A stretch of 64,000 bases of DNA from Afipia sp. 64-13 (GTDB taxonomy: Bacteria; Pseudomonadota; Alphaproteobacteria; Rhizobiales; Xanthobacteraceae), in assembly GCA_001897755.1 (NCBI GenBank), contig MKUJ01000013.1, positions 89,586 through 153,585 on the forward strand. Direction: 5' to 3'. Both the position numbers and the translations under genes were made by a program. Shown piece after piece: positions 45,194 to 54,878 of the stretch. Numbering within the stretch: position 1 is the first letter of the stretch; every line of letters begins with the position of its first letter. The notes under the pieces were generated by a model. It saw only the letters and a program-made list of their open reading frames with translations, did not search any database and was not told where the DNA came from.

Positions 45194-46132
45194 ATGATCG
45201 GTTCGCGCGATCAGTCTCACCAGCCCGGCCAGCCGCGCAATGTCTCGCCGATCGTGCCGCGCGGTTCGATTTCCGGCCGAGCGCTGGTGGCGGTGGTGGC
45301 GATCATGACGTTTCTCGCCTCGATCACCACCGGCGTGGTGCTGCTGGTGCGCGCCTCGGCCGGCGAGTGGCAATCGGACATCGCGAGCGAGATCACCATT
45401 CAGGTGCGCCCGGCGCAGGGCCGCGATCTGGAGCGCGATGTTGCAAACGTGGCCGAGGCCACGCGCGCGCAGCCGGGCATTCTCGATGTGCGACCGTTCA
45501 CCAAAGCGGAATCCGCCAAGCTGCTGGAGCCATGGCTCGGCACCGGCCTGTCGCTCGACGATCTGCCGGTGCCGCGCGTCATCGTGGCGCGGGTGACGCC
45601 CGGTACGGCGCTCGACATCACCGAATTGCGTCAGCGATTGAGACAGATCAATCCGAACGCCAGCGTTGACGATCATCGTGCGTGGATCGAGCGGATGCGT
45701 TCGATGACCGGCGCGATCGTGCTGGCCGGCACCGGCGTCTTGATCCTGGTGATCATCGCCACCATCATTTCGGTATCGTTCGCCACGCGCGGTGCGATGG
45801 CGGCGAACCGGCCGATCGTCGAGGTGCTGCATTTCGTTGGCGCGCAGGACAGTTTCATCGCCAACCGTTTTCTGCGGCATTTCCTGCGGCTCGGTCTCGA
45901 AGGCGGGTTGATCGGCGTGGTGGCGGCGATGCTGGTGTTCGGTTTTTCGGAATCGGTGGCGGGATGGTTTTCCGGCACGGCGGTGGGCGATCAGTTCGCG
46001 GCGCTGCTCGGCACCTTCGCCTTGCCGGCCTCGGGCTATCTAGTGTTGCTGGCGCAGGCCGTGCTGATTGCCGCGATCACCGCCTGGGCGTCGCGGCGCA
46101 CGCTGTTCGCCACGCTCGACGACATCGACTGA
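45194..46132 (+). CDS. ftsX: cell division protein FtsX
   Basis: Membrane partner of FtsE. 312 residues: a cytoplasmic N-terminus, one membrane helix (about 28-52), a large periplasmic domain with SEITIQVRP and QPGILDVRPF, and three C-terminal helices including VIIATIISVSFATRGAMAANRPIVEVLHFVGA split over the FtsX/MacB core. The last residues are RTLFATLDDID. A DUF218 gene and plsC follow. Confidence 0.93.
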   Translation: MIGSRDQSHQPGQPRNVSPIVPRGSISGRALVAVVAIMTFLASITTGVVLLVRASAGEWQSDIASEITIQVRPAQGRDLERDVANVAEATRAQPGILDVRPFTKAESAKLLEPWLGTGLSLDDLPVPRVIVARVTPGTALDITELRQRLRQINPNASVDDHRAWIERMRSMTGAIVLAGTGVLILVIIATIISVSFATRGAMAANRPIVEVLHFVGAQDSFIANRFLRHFLRLGLEGGLIGVVAAMLVFGFSESVAGWFSGTAVGDQFAALLGTFALPASGYLVLLAQAVLIAAITAWASRRTLFATLDDID

Positions 46133-46247
46133 CGAATGGCGGTCTTGCGGTTTTTTTGCGCCGTGACGGGTTTGCGGAGAATGCGATCTTCGGGCAATTT
46201 ATCCGCGCTTTTGAATCTTGCGGCGAAACAAGCGGATCAGCGTGATC

Positions 46248-46964
46248 GTGAAGTCTGATGTGAGCAGGTCGGAACGGACGAGCCGCGCCACGCGGCGGCG
46301 GTCCGGCTTTGGTTTCGTCAAGGCGTTTGCCGTGGTCGTTGTGGCGGCGGTGGCCGGCTTCGGCTGGTTCGTCTCGCAACTGCACTCCGACGAGCAGAGG
46401 CCGCCGCGCAAGGCCGACGGCATCGTCGTGCTCACCGGCGGCTCCTCGCGCATCGCCGATGCGATGGATCTGCTCGCGCAAGGTTACGGCAAGCGGCTGC
46501 TGATTTCCGGCGTGCATCGCGCCAACGGCACCGCCGATATCGTCCGCTCGCTGCCGGAGAGCCAGGCGCTGCTCAATTGCTGCGTCGATCTCGACCGTTC
46601 CGCCGTCAACACCCGCAGCAATGCGACCGAAACCCGGCGCTGGGTCGCCGAGCGCGGCTTCCGCTCGCTGATCGTGGTGACGTCGAACTATCACATGCCG
46701 CGGGCGATGGTGGAGCTGTCGTACGCGATGCCGGAGATCGATCTGATCTTCTATCCGGTGATCGGCGAAAAATGGCGCGACGAGCCGTGGTGGGAGAGTG
46801 GCGCTGCGGCGCGGCTGCTGCTATCGGAATACTTCAAGTTTGTTGCCGCCGAGGTGCGGGTCCGGCTCGCGAGCCTCGGTCTCGATCTTTTTCCGGAAAG
46901 CGATGACCCTCCGGTGACCGGAGCCTCGCCGCCCCGCAGGCCCGCCACGGCGCTGGTGAAGTGA
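46248..46964 (+). CDS. YdcF-like (DUF218) membrane-anchored protein
   Basis: About 238 residues: an Arg-rich cytoplasmic stretch, one membrane helix (FAVVVVAAVAGFGWFVSQL), then the DUF218 domain with DGIVVLTGGSSRIADAM, LISGVHRANG and TSNYHMPRAMVEL. DUF218 proteins are linked to envelope polymers (ElyC, YdcF); the activity is unclear. The start is uncertain: GTG at 46242, 46248 or 46260, or TTG at 46218; all precede the membrane helix. The stop overlaps the plsC GTG start. Confidence 0.82.
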   Translation: MKSDVSRSERTSRATRRRSGFGFVKAFAVVVVAAVAGFGWFVSQLHSDEQRPPRKADGIVVLTGGSSRIADAMDLLAQGYGKRLLISGVHRANGTADIVRSLPESQALLNCCVDLDRSAVNTRSNATETRRWVAERGFRSLIVVTSNYHMPRAMVELSYAMPEIDLIFYPVIGEKWRDEPWWESGAAARLLLSEYFKFVAAEVRVRLASLGLDLFPESDDPPVTGASPPRRPATALVK

Positions 46965-47749
46965 TCGGATTGTCGATGGTCGCGCTGTTCCTGCGTTCGC
47001 TGCTCTACAACATCCTGTTCTATCTCAATCTGGTGTTCTGGGTGCTGCTCGGCCTGCCGACCTATGTCATGCCGCGCTGGGGCATCATCTGGATCGCGCA
47101 GAACTGGGGCAAGACCAGCATCTGGTTGATGAGGGTGGTGTGCAACACCAGGGTCGAGTATCGCGGCCTCGAGAAGATCCCGCCGGGGCCGCTACTGGTC
47201 GCCTCGAAGCATCAGTCGGCGTGGGAGACTTTCGCGCTGCTGCAATTCTTCAAGCGGCCGCTCTATATCCTCAAGCGCGAGCTGACGTGGTTGCCGCTCT
47301 TCGGCTGGTATCTGCTCAAGGCCGGCATGATCGGCGTCAATCGCGGCGCGGGCGGGCGTGTCCTGATCGACATGTTCAAGCGCGCGCGCGATGAAGTGCG
47401 CGGCGGCCGCCAGCTCATCATCTTTCCGGAAGGCACGCGGATGCCGGTCGGCGCGCCGCCGCAATACAAGTCCGGCGTCAGCCAGCTTTACGTCAGTTGC
47501 AACGTCGCCTGCGTGCCGGTGGCGCTCAACGCCGGGATGTTCTGGCCGCGCCGCTCGTTCCTGCGCTATCCGGGCACGCTGGTGGTGGAATTCCTCGATC
47601 CGATTCCGCCGGGACTCAAGCGCGATGAATTCACCGCGCGGGTGTCCGCCGCCATCGAGGGCGCGACCGCGAGTCTGGTGAAGGCGGCGCAAGACGAGCA
47701 GATCAGGTTGCTCGGCTTCTCGGCGCCGGTCATGGACGCCGCATCGTAA
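46961..47749 (+). CDS. plsC: 1-acyl-sn-glycerol-3-phosphate acyltransferase
   Basis: Acylates lysophosphatidic acid to phosphatidic acid in the inner membrane. 262 residues with an N-terminal hydrophobic helix (about 5-40), the acyltransferase motif as HQSAWE (a glutamate in place of the usual aspartate of HX4D, as in a known proteobacterial subgroup), and FPEGTRMPVG as the glycerol-phosphate-binding block. It is coupled by GTGA overlap to the DUF218 gene, completing the ftsE-ftsX-DUF218-plsC unit. Confidence 0.9.
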   Translation: MIGLSMVALFLRSLLYNILFYLNLVFWVLLGLPTYVMPRWGIIWIAQNWGKTSIWLMRVVCNTRVEYRGLEKIPPGPLLVASKHQSAWETFALLQFFKRPLYILKRELTWLPLFGWYLLKAGMIGVNRGAGGRVLIDMFKRARDEVRGGRQLIIFPEGTRMPVGAPPQYKSGVSQLYVSCNVACVPVALNAGMFWPRRSFLRYPGTLVVEFLDPIPPGLKRDEFTARVSAAIEGATASLVKAAQDEQIRLLGFSAPVMDAAS

Positions 47750-47763
47750 GAACCACGCGCGCC

Positions 47764-48342
47764 TCAGCGGTGCAGCACGGTGTCGCCTTGCAGCATCGCC
47801 ATCAAAGTGTGCAATTGCGGATCGCGGCAGCCGCGCGCTTCCAGCGCCTTGACCGTCGAGATGACATAGTCGCGGTTGGCGCCCGAGATGCCATGGCTGT
47901 GCGCGATGTGATGGAATTGCTCTTCCAGCGTCAGGCGGCCGCTATATTGCGGGTGGCTGCGATCGACCACATAGGTCAGCGCCTGCACCCGCTCGCGGGC
48001 ATCGCCCTCGATCCAGACCGGACGCAGCACCTCGCGATAAACCCCGGTGACCTGCTCGCGCTCGCGCAGATAAGCGAGCGTCGCGGCGCGCAGGTCGGCG
48101 GCGACACGGAACACGGTGCCCTGACAGGCGCCGCCACGGTCGAGCCCGAGCACGAGGCCGGGTTTTTCCGGCGTGCCGCGATGATGGAAGGAATAGACGC
48201 ACAGCGCGCGATGCTCGCCGATCAGCCGTGCCGGGAATTCTACGAGGAATTCGAATCCCGGCCGCCACATCAGCGATCCGTATCCGAACACCCACAAGTC
48301 GCCTTTGGGAAAGTCCGTCTCTGCCAGAGGTCGCGCCGCCAT
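47764..48342 (-). CDS. ChaC-type gamma-glutamylcyclotransferase
   Basis: 192 residues. The family start FGYGSLMWRPGFEF, SFHHRGTPEKPGLVLGLD, and the catalytic glutamate of LREREQVTGVYRE identify glutathione-specific ChaC, which releases 5-oxoproline and Cys-Gly. It is convergent with plsC across a 14-base gap. GFGYGS-like residues and downstream LRPVWIEGDAR all agree. Confidence 0.9.
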   Translation of the reverse strand: MAARPLAETDFPKGDLWVFGYGSLMWRPGFEFLVEFPARLIGEHRALCVYSFHHRGTPEKPGLVLGLDRGGACQGTVFRVAADLRAATLAYLREREQVTGVYREVLRPVWIEGDARERVQALTYVVDRSHPQYSGRLTLEEQFHHIAHSHGISGANRDYVISTVKALEARGCRDPQLHTLMAMLQGDTVLHR

Positions 48343-48555
48343 ACCTTACGCCTCGATCGGGCGGCGCTCCGCGTCGAATCGCGCCCGTTGCCTACTTTAA
48401 CCGCTCGGGCCCGATCTCGCCTGAAAATCGCGTGATCGGAACGGCGCCCCTGCGACGGCATTGTGATTTGGGGCCAAATCGCTGGACTTCGCCGCCGTTC
48501 GCGGCGATCACTCACTCACCCTTCAATTGCCAAATTCGGATGGTTGAGCATCGCG

Positions 48556-49743
48556 ATGGATAATTTGGATCTTGCACCCCGCCGCCGGTTCCACCCGATC
48601 TTCATCCCGTCCGTGTTGTTGCTGGGTCTGGCCGTGGCGTGGAGCGCGTTCTGGTTCTATGCCGCCTCGCAGGTCGATGAGAAATTCGACGGCTGGCGCG
48701 CGCGCGAGGCCAAATCCGGCCGCACCTATGAGTGCGCCGACCGCTCCGTCGCCGGCTATCCATTCCGGCTCGAGGTGCGCTGCGCCAGGCCGGTGATCTC
48801 GCTGAACGCGCAGACCGCCGCGCAGCTCGCCTCGCGCACGCCGCTGGTGGCGCGACTTGAGGAAATTCTCGCCGTCGCGCAGGTCTATGATCCGACCCGC
48901 GTGATCGCCGAATTCAAGGGGCCGGCGACGCTGGCCGACAGCGCGCAGCCGCCATTCGCCACGGCGAACTGGCGGATCGGGCGAGCCAGCGCCAGCGGCC
49001 TGCCGTCTGTGCCGCAGCAGGTCTCGCTGGAGTTCGACGATCCGGCGGTCGATCGCCTCGCGGGCGGCGGGCAGACGCCGCTGCTGCGCGCCAAACATCT
49101 GGAATGGCATGGTCGTCTCGCCGAAGGCTCGACGGCGGACAATCCGGTCCTCGAAAGCGTGCTGCTGCTGCAGGGCGCGAGCATTCAGGGTGTGTATCCG
49201 CTGCTGGTCGAGCCGTTCGACGCCGACGTGCGCGCGCAGTTGCGCGGCTTGCGCGATTTCTCGCCCAAGCCCTGGCCGGAACGGTTTCGCGAGATTCAGG
49301 CCGCGGGCGGCCGGATCGACTTCACTCATTCACGCGTGCAGCAGGGCGACACCATCATCGTCGCGGCCGGCGCGCTCGGCCTGACGCCGAGCGGCCATCT
49401 CGACGGCGAATTGCAGATGACGATTGCCGGCTTCGAGCGCCTGGTGCCGGCGCTGGGTCTCGACCGGATTCTGGCTGAACCGCCGCCGTCGCCCGACGGA
49501 CAGGCTCCCGGCGGCCGCGCGCAGGACGTCAATAAGGTGATCGGCGCGCTCGACCGGATGATACCGGGCCTCGGCAATGTGGTGCGCAAGAACGCCAATG
49601 CCGGCGTGATTGCCGGGCTCAATCTGCTCGGCCAGCCGAGCGTGCTCGAAGGCAAGCCGGCGCGGGCGATGACGCTGAAATTCGTCGATGGCGCGGTGGT
49701 GCTCGGCCCGTTCCGCGTCGCGCAGACGCCGCCGCTGTTCTGA
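48556..49743 (+). CDS. DUF2125 domain protein
   Basis: 395 residues: a single N-terminal helix (IPSVLLLGLAVAWSAFWFYAA split), then a periplasmic region with SGRTYECADRSVAGYPFRLEVRC and repeated beta-strand stretches. DUF2125 proteins are alphaproteobacterial envelope proteins of unknown function. The ATG at 48556 is the first supported start; the frame is open further upstream within a 213-base gap to the ChaC gene. It is convergent with tyrA. Confidence 0.85.
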   Translation: MDNLDLAPRRRFHPIFIPSVLLLGLAVAWSAFWFYAASQVDEKFDGWRAREAKSGRTYECADRSVAGYPFRLEVRCARPVISLNAQTAAQLASRTPLVARLEEILAVAQVYDPTRVIAEFKGPATLADSAQPPFATANWRIGRASASGLPSVPQQVSLEFDDPAVDRLAGGGQTPLLRAKHLEWHGRLAEGSTADNPVLESVLLLQGASIQGVYPLLVEPFDADVRAQLRGLRDFSPKPWPERFREIQAAGGRIDFTHSRVQQGDTIIVAAGALGLTPSGHLDGELQMTIAGFERLVPALGLDRILAEPPPSPDGQAPGGRAQDVNKVIGALDRMIPGLGNVVRKNANAGVIAGLNLLGQPSVLEGKPARAMTLKFVDGAVVLGPFRVAQTPPLF

Positions 49744-49762
49744 GCGAGCGCGGTCAGCGCAA

Positions 49763-50701
49763 TCAGGTTTTCTTCGGCAGCGGCGCGAGCGGGCGACCGA
49801 AATCGGGGCTGGCGGTTTCCTGCCCGAGATCGACGATGCCGCGGCGGATGGCGCGCGTGCGCTTGAAGTGATCGAACAACGCTTCGCCGTCGCCGCGACG
49901 GATCGCGCGGGTCAGCTTCGACAGATCTTCCTGGAACGCGCCGAGCATTTCCAGCACGGCGTCCTTGTTGGCGAGGAAGATGTCGCGCCACATCGTCGGA
50001 TCGGACGCGGCGATGCGGGTGAAATCGCGGAAGCCGCCGGCGGAGAATTTCAGCACCTCGGCCTGGGTGACGTCTTCCAGCTCGTCGGCGGTGCCGACGA
50101 TGGTGTAGGCGATCAGATGCGGCAGGTGACTCGTCACCGCCAGCACCAGATCGTGATGCTCGGCCGCCATGATCTCGACATTGGCGCCGATCGTGCGCCA
50201 GAAGGTCGCCAACTTCTCGACGGCGGCCGGATCGGTGTCCGGCGGCGGGGTGAGGATGCACCAGCGGTTGATGAACAGTTCGGCGAAGCCTGAATCGGGG
50301 CCGGAATGTTCGGTGCCCGCCACCGGGTGCGCCGGAATGAAATGGACATTGTCCGGCAGATGCGGACCCATTTCGCGCACCACCATGCCCTTGACCGAGC
50401 CGACATCGGAGACGATCGCGCCCGCTTTCAGATGCGGCGCGATCTCCACGGCGACCGGGCCGCAGGCGCCGACCGGGATGCACAGGATGACGAGATCGGC
50501 ATCCTTCACCGCCTCGGCGCTGGTTTCCACCACACGGTCGACGACGCCGAGCTCCTGCACGCGCGCGCGGGTTGCGGGCGAGCGCGCGGTGACCACGATT
50601 TCTCCGGCGAGGCCTTGGGCGCGCGCGGCGCGCGCGATCGAGCCGCCGATCAGGCCGAAGCCGATCAGCGCCAGCCGCTGGAACAAGGGGGCGGTGCTCA
50701 C
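49763..50701 (-). CDS. tyrA: prephenate/arogenate dehydrogenase
   Basis: NAD(P)-linked step to tyrosine. Rossmann motif [15 protein letters not shown], then [23 protein letters not shown] with active-site histidines, and [16 protein letters not shown]. 312 residues, no fused chorismate mutase or ACT domain (so the cyclohexadienyl TyrC type). The GTG start overlaps the hisC stop (GTGA), showing translational coupling in the order chorismate mutase, hisC, tyrA. Confidence 0.93.
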   Translation of the reverse strand: MSTAPLFQRLALIGFGLIGGSIARAARAQGLAGEIVVTARSPATRARVQELGVVDRVVETSAEAVKDADLVILCIPVGACGPVAVEIAPHLKAGAIVSDVGSVKGMVVREMGPHLPDNVHFIPAHPVAGTEHSGPDSGFAELFINRWCILTPPPDTDPAAVEKLATFWRTIGANVEIMAAEHHDLVLAVTSHLPHLIAYTIVGTADELEDVTQAEVLKFSAGGFRDFTRIAASDPTMWRDIFLANKDAVLEMLGAFQEDLSKLTRAIRRGDGEALFDHFKRTRAIRRGIVDLGQETASPDFGRPLAPLPKKT

Positions 50702-51792
50702 TTGCGCTCCATGAATTCGGCGAGCGCGGCGACCACGAGGCGATTGGCTTCCTCAAGGCCGACCGTCAGGCGCAGTGCGTTCGGCAGCTTGTAGTTCTTC
50801 AGCGCGCGCAGGATCAGGCCGCGCTCCGTCAGGAAGGCGTCGGCATCCGCCGCGGTCTTGCCCGCGCTCTGCGGAAAATGGATCAGGATGAAATTGGCGA
50901 CGCTCGGCGTCACCTCGAGACCAAGCTTGCCGACTTCCTCCGTCAGCCAGGCACGCCACTGCTCGGTGTGCTGTTGCGCCGTCCGGTAATGCGCGGTGTC
51001 CTCCAGCGAGGCGATCGCCGCCGCCGAAGCCGGCGTGCTGACATTGAACGGGCCGCGAATGCGGTTGATCGCATCGACGACATTCGCGGGCGCGTACATC
51101 CAGCCGACTCGCGCCGCGGCGAGACCGTGAATCTTGGAGAAGGTGCGCGTCATCACCGTGTTCTCGGTGGTGGCGACGAGTTCGATGCCCGCTTCATAGT
51201 CGTTGCGCGAGACGAAATCGGCATAGGCGGCGTCGAGCACCAGCAGCACATGCGGGGGCAGGCCGGCGCGCAGCCGCTTGATCTCGTCGAACGGCACGTA
51301 GGTGCCGGTCGGGTTGTTCGGATTGGCGATCCAGACCAGCTTGGTGCGCGGCGTCACCGCTTTGAGAATGGCGTCGACATCGGCGGTGAGGTTCTTCTCC
51401 GCCGCGATGACATTGGTCGCGCCGTTCGCGGAGGTCGCGATCGGGTAGACCAGAAAGCCGTGCGTGGTGTGGATCGCCTCGTCGCCGGGGCCGAGATAGA
51501 CATTGGCGAGATAGGTCAGCAGTTCGTCCGAGCCCGCGCCGCAGATGATGCGCGCCGGATCGAGCCCGAACGCGCGGCCGATCGCCTCGCGCAGCAGACG
51601 TGTCGAGCCTTCGGGATAGTCCGCCAGATGATCGGCCGCGGCCTTGTAGGCGGCGACGGCCTTCGGCGAGGGGCCGAGCGCCGTCTCGTTGGCCGACAGC
51701 TTGAACACGCGTCCGTGCAGGCCCGCGCCGCTCTTGCCGGGCGTGTAGGGCGCGATATCGAGGATGCCGGGCTTCGGCACGGGGCGTGACAT
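50698..51792 (-). CDS. hisC: histidinol-phosphate aminotransferase
   Basis: PLP aminotransferase of histidine synthesis, often also accepting aromatic keto acids, which fits the operon between chorismate mutase and prephenate dehydrogenase. [19 protein letters not shown] and the PLP lysine in [15 protein letters not shown] are clear. 364 residues. It begins 36 bases after the chorismate mutase stop. Confidence 0.94.
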   Translation of the reverse strand: MSRPVPKPGILDIAPYTPGKSGAGLHGRVFKLSANETALGPSPKAVAAYKAAADHLADYPEGSTRLLREAIGRAFGLDPARIICGAGSDELLTYLANVYLGPGDEAIHTTHGFLVYPIATSANGATNVIAAEKNLTADVDAILKAVTPRTKLVWIANPNNPTGTYVPFDEIKRLRAGLPPHVLLVLDAAYADFVSRNDYEAGIELVATTENTVMTRTFSKIHGLAAARVGWMYAPANVVDAINRIRGPFNVSTPASAAAIASLEDTAHYRTAQQHTEQWRAWLTEEVGKLGLEVTPSVANFILIHFPQSAGKTAADADAFLTERGLILRALKNYKLPNALRLTVGLEEANRLVVAALAEFMERK

Positions 51793-51828
51793 TGGAGGGG
51801 CTCCGGAGGAATGATCAACGGGGCGGGG

Positions 51829-52680
51829 TTAGGCTTTCGAGCCGCCGCCGCTCGGCACCGTATAGCGTGTCGCGTGGCCGCCGACGAGGGCCGATGAGCG
51901 CACGGATGCGCCTGCCTGCGTCAATGCTGATATGATTTTCGTCACCCCGCCGGGCTCGGTCACCGACGCCAGCAGCGCCGCGCCGCCGGAGGCGGTGTCC
52001 GGCACCGCGATGATCTCGGCGAGCGGCGAGACGGCGCGCGCCGCGCCGGCGCTCCAGCCGCCGACATGGATGCTCCACATCTCGACCTCGGTCACCAGCG
52101 CATCGGGCGCGACGCGGGAAATCACGAACACCGGCAGCGCCGCCGGATGATCGGCGCGCTCGATGAAGGGCAGGCGTGCGATGATCTTCGGCGTGCCGCC
52201 CGGCTCGAGCGCGGTCCACCATGGCGTCTGGCTGCCTGCCGCCGACACCAGAGCGAGATCGCCGCGCGACTGGGCCACCGCATCGACCGCCGCTGCGGCG
52301 CTGAAATGCGCCAGAAACGGCACCGTGAAGCCGAAATGAAATCGCGCCGAATCCCGCATCGCGGATTCGCCCGACGACAGATCGGCATGCACCGAGAACG
52401 GCGCCTGCACGTAAGTGAACGTCGCGATGATGACGCGCCAGATGCTCTCCACCGTGTCGAGCGGCAGGATGCCGCGATGGCGGGTGGCGAGGCGGCGCAT
52501 CATGTCGGCCTCGCGTGCCGGACGGAACGCCGAGCCGACTTCCTGGGTCTGCTTCACCGTGATCAACCGGTCGATGATGTCGCCGCGCTTCAGCAGGAGG
52601 CCATGGATCTCCTCGTCGATGGCGTCGATCTCGCGGCGCAGGTCCTGCAGGGAGGGCGGGGCGGACGGCGGATTGGACAT
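51829..52680 (-). CDS. chorismate mutase with degenerate C-terminal domain
   Basis: 283 residues. The first ~90 form an AroQ-type chorismate mutase (LQDLRREIDAIDEEIHGLL, RLITVKQTQEVGSAFRPAREADMMRRL). The C-terminal ~185 residues resemble a prephenate dehydratase-like two-lobed fold (FGFTVPFLAHFSAAAAVDAV, GDLALVSA) but the catalytic TRF-type motif of that enzyme is absent. It may bind a ligand or simply support the mutase. First gene of the leftward aromatic operon, divergent from metX. Start ATG at 52680. Confidence 0.85.
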   Translation of the reverse strand: MSNPPSAPPSLQDLRREIDAIDEEIHGLLLKRGDIIDRLITVKQTQEVGSAFRPAREADMMRRLATRHRGILPLDTVESIWRVIIATFTYVQAPFSVHADLSSGESAMRDSARFHFGFTVPFLAHFSAAAAVDAVAQSRGDLALVSAAGSQTPWWTALEPGGTPKIIARLPFIERADHPAALPVFVISRVAPDALVTEVEMWSIHVGGWSAGAARAVSPLAEIIAVPDTASGGAALLASVTEPGGVTKIISALTQAGASVRSSALVGGHATRYTVPSGGGSKA

Positions 52681-52742
52681 GGACAAAACCTTCAAAAGCG
52701 GCGGACGCGACTTCGCCGGCCCCGTCTGATTAGGCAGGACGG

Positions 52743-52779
52743 TGGCCGAAAGCAAAGAAAACATCGATGGTTTCGGCCA
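52743..52779. promoter_or_regulatory. inverted repeat upstream of the metX promoter
   Basis: TGGCCGAAA (52743-52751) and TTTCGGCCA (52771-52779) form a perfect 9-base inverted repeat over a 19-base spacer, between the chorismate mutase gene and the metX promoter. It could be an operator serving either direction. Confidence 0.35.
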
Positions 52780-52807
52780 TGCCGGGGGCGCCGGATCTGC
52801 TCCCGCC

Positions 52808-52836
52808 TTGACGCATGCGGGGGTGGGGAGTAGGGT
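52808..52836 (+). promoter_or_regulatory. metX promoter
   Basis: TTGACG at 52808-52813, a 17-base spacer and TAGGGT at 52831-52836 resemble a housekeeping promoter. Transcription would begin about ten bases on, right at the 5' end of the SAM-II element. Confidence 0.5.
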
Positions 52837-52844
52837 TTTTCCAC

Positions 52845-52908
52845 TTCGTGGTCATTTGAGCCGGCCGGCTTGCAGCCACGTTAAACAACTTGCTAAACAG
52901 GCCGGGGA
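52845..52908 (+). ncRNA. SAM-II riboswitch
   Basis: Matches the alphaproteobacterial SAM-II (metA/metX motif) closely: P1 arms CGTGG (52847-52851) and CCACG (52876-52880), loop ATTTGAGCCGGCC, the TTGCAGCCACGTTAAACAA block, GCTAAA (52892-52897) and a closing GGCCGGGG. The pseudoknot can form between CCGGCC (52861-52866) and GGCCGG (52900-52905). SAM would lower metX expression. Confidence 0.93.
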
Positions 52909-52918
52909 CACATGGGAT

Positions 52919-52952
52919 CCCGGCCGAACATGCGTTCAGGCCGGGTTTTTTT
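52919..52952 (+). terminator. intrinsic terminator linked to the SAM-II riboswitch
   Basis: A stem CCCGGCCGAAC (52919-52929) against GTTCAGGCCGGG (52934-52945) with an ATGC loop and one bulged A, followed by TTTTTTT (52946-52952). A classic Rho-independent terminator lying 11 bases after the riboswitch and 70 bases before metX. Confidence 0.9.
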
Positions 52953-53023
52953 ATGGCCTGATGGTTCGATGTCGCGATCGTGGTGTCGCCCGGGAAAGTG
53001 TTCTTAAGGATACCGGTCTCAAG

Positions 53024-54223
53024 ATGGTCAATGTTCAACCGGTGAAACCGTCACAGACTCGCAGCGAGCGTGCGCGCGAGGCTGATCATCCGACCTCGCA
53101 GCTCGCGCAGTTCGGCGCGGACAAGCCGCTGCGTCTCGATTGCGGCGTCGATCTCGCGCCATTCCAGATCGCCTATCAGACCTATGGCAGGCTCAATGCC
53201 GATCGCTCCAACGCGATCCTGATCTGCCATGCGCTGACCGGAGACCAGCATGTCTTCAATACCCATCCGGTCACCGGCAAGCCGGGCTGGTGGGAAACGC
53301 TGGTCGGCCCCGGACGGCCGGTCGATACCGACCGCTATTTCGTGATCTGCTCGAACGTGGTCGGCGGCTGTCTCGGCAGCACCGGGCCGTCATCGACCAA
53401 TCCCGCCACCGGCAAGCCGTGGGGGCTGGATTTTCCGGTCATCACCATTCCCGACATGGTGCGGGCGCAGGCGATGCTGATCGATCATCTCGGCATCCGC
53501 AAATTGTTCGCCGTGGTCGGCGGCTCGATGGGCGGCATGCAGGTGCTGCAATGGGCGGTGGCCTATCCCGAGCGGGTGTTCTCCGCGCTCGCCGTGGCGT
53601 GCAGCACGCGCCATTCGGCACAGAACATCGCCTTCCACGAACTCGGCCGTCAGGCGGTGATGGCCGATCCGGAATGGCGCGGCGGTCGCTATTTTGAGCA
53701 CGGCACCCATCCGCGCCGCGGCCTCAGCGTCGCGCGCATGGCGGCGCACATCACCTATCTGTCGAGCGCGGCGCTGCATCGCAAGTTCGGGCGGCGGTTG
53801 CAGGATCGCGAGATGCCGACCTTCTCATTCGATGCCGATTTCGAGGTCGAGAGTTATCTGCGCCATCAGGGCTCGTCCTTCGTCGAGCGCTTCGACGCCA
53901 ATTCCTATCTCTATCTGACGCGCGCGATGGACTATTTCGATATCGCCGCGGACCACGACGGCGCGCTGGCGCAGGCGTTTCGCGGCAGCCCGACGCGATT
54001 CTGTGTGGTCTCCTTCACGTCGGACTGGCTGTTTCCGACCTCGGAATCGCGCAACATCGTCCACGCGCTCAACGCCAGCGGCGCGCGGGTCTCGTTCGCG
54101 GAGATCGAGACCGACAAGGGGCACGATGCCTTCCTGCTCGACGTGCCGGAGTTCTTCGCGATCTCGCATGCGTTCCTGCAATCGGCGGCCAGCGCGCACG
54201 GCCTGAACTCGGCGGTGAGCTAG
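53024..54223 (+). CDS. metX: homoserine O-acetyltransferase (or succinyltransferase)
   Basis: Acylates homoserine for methionine synthesis. Alpha/beta-hydrolase with nucleophile elbow [12 protein letters not shown], oxyanion segment [27 protein letters not shown] and late D/H catalytic residues ([16 protein letters not shown]). 399 residues from the ATG at 53024; earlier in-frame starts lie within the leader and are not favoured. Sits behind a SAM-II riboswitch and terminator, and directly before metW. Confidence 0.94.
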   Translation: MVNVQPVKPSQTRSERAREADHPTSQLAQFGADKPLRLDCGVDLAPFQIAYQTYGRLNADRSNAILICHALTGDQHVFNTHPVTGKPGWWETLVGPGRPVDTDRYFVICSNVVGGCLGSTGPSSTNPATGKPWGLDFPVITIPDMVRAQAMLIDHLGIRKLFAVVGGSMGGMQVLQWAVAYPERVFSALAVACSTRHSAQNIAFHELGRQAVMADPEWRGGRYFEHGTHPRRGLSVARMAAHITYLSSAALHRKFGRRLQDREMPTFSFDADFEVESYLRHQGSSFVERFDANSYLYLTRAMDYFDIAADHDGALAQAFRGSPTRFCVVSFTSDWLFPTSESRNIVHALNASGARVSFAEIETDKGHDAFLLDVPEFFAISHAFLQSAASAHGLNSAVS

Positions 54224-54224
54224 C

Positions 54225-54878
54225 ATGAGCGTGCAGGAGGGTTTCGGTCTTACGGCGCATCCGCTGCGGATCGAGGGCGCGCGCGGCGATCATCTTCTGG
54301 TCGCGCAGATGGTGGAGCCGGGCTCGCGCGTGCTCGATGTCGGCTGCGGCGAGGGCGATCTGTTGCAGCTTCTGGAATCGCGCGGCGTCGATGGCCGCGG
54401 CATCGAGCTGTCGCGCGAGGGCGTCAATGCCTGCGTCGCCAAAGGTCTCGCGGTGGTACAGGGCGACGCCGACACCGACCTTGTGAATTACCCCGACGAT
54501 GCCTTCGACTACGTGATTCTGTCGCAGACGCTGCAGGCGACGCGGCAGCCGCGCGTGGTGCTGGAGAATCTGCTGCGCATCGGCCAGCGCGCGATCGTCT
54601 CGTTTCCGAATTTCGGCCACTGGAAGATGCGGCTGCAATTGCTGGTGAAGGGCCAGATGCCGCGCACCGACAATCTGCCGGCAACCTGGTACGACACGCC
54701 CAACATTCACTTCTGCACCATCAAGGATTTCGTGCAGCTCTGCGACGAGATCAACGTCAAGATGGAGCGTGCGGTGGCGCTCGATCCAGGCGGGCGTCCG
54801 CTGCGTCTCAACGCACCGTGGTGGTTCTGGAATATGTTCGGCGAGCAGGGCGTGTTTCTGCTGTCGCGCCGCGATTAA
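54225..54878 (+). CDS. metW: methionine biosynthesis protein MetW
   Basis: SAM-dependent methyltransferase-fold protein of 217 residues. VLDVGCGEGDLLQLL is the SAM-binding motif; FPNFGHWKMRLQLL and LPATWYDTPNIHFCTIKDF are MetW hallmarks. It supports MetX in many alphaproteobacteria. It starts one base after metX. Its last codons are part of a 16-base direct repeat that is copied 23 bases downstream. Confidence 0.95.
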   Translation: MSVQEGFGLTAHPLRIEGARGDHLLVAQMVEPGSRVLDVGCGEGDLLQLLESRGVDGRGIELSREGVNACVAKGLAVVQGDADTDLVNYPDDAFDYVILSQTLQATRQPRVVLENLLRIGQRAIVSFPNFGHWKMRLQLLVKGQMPRTDNLPATWYDTPNIHFCTIKDFVQLCDEINVKMERAVALDPGGRPLRLNAPWWFWNMFGEQGVFLLSRRD

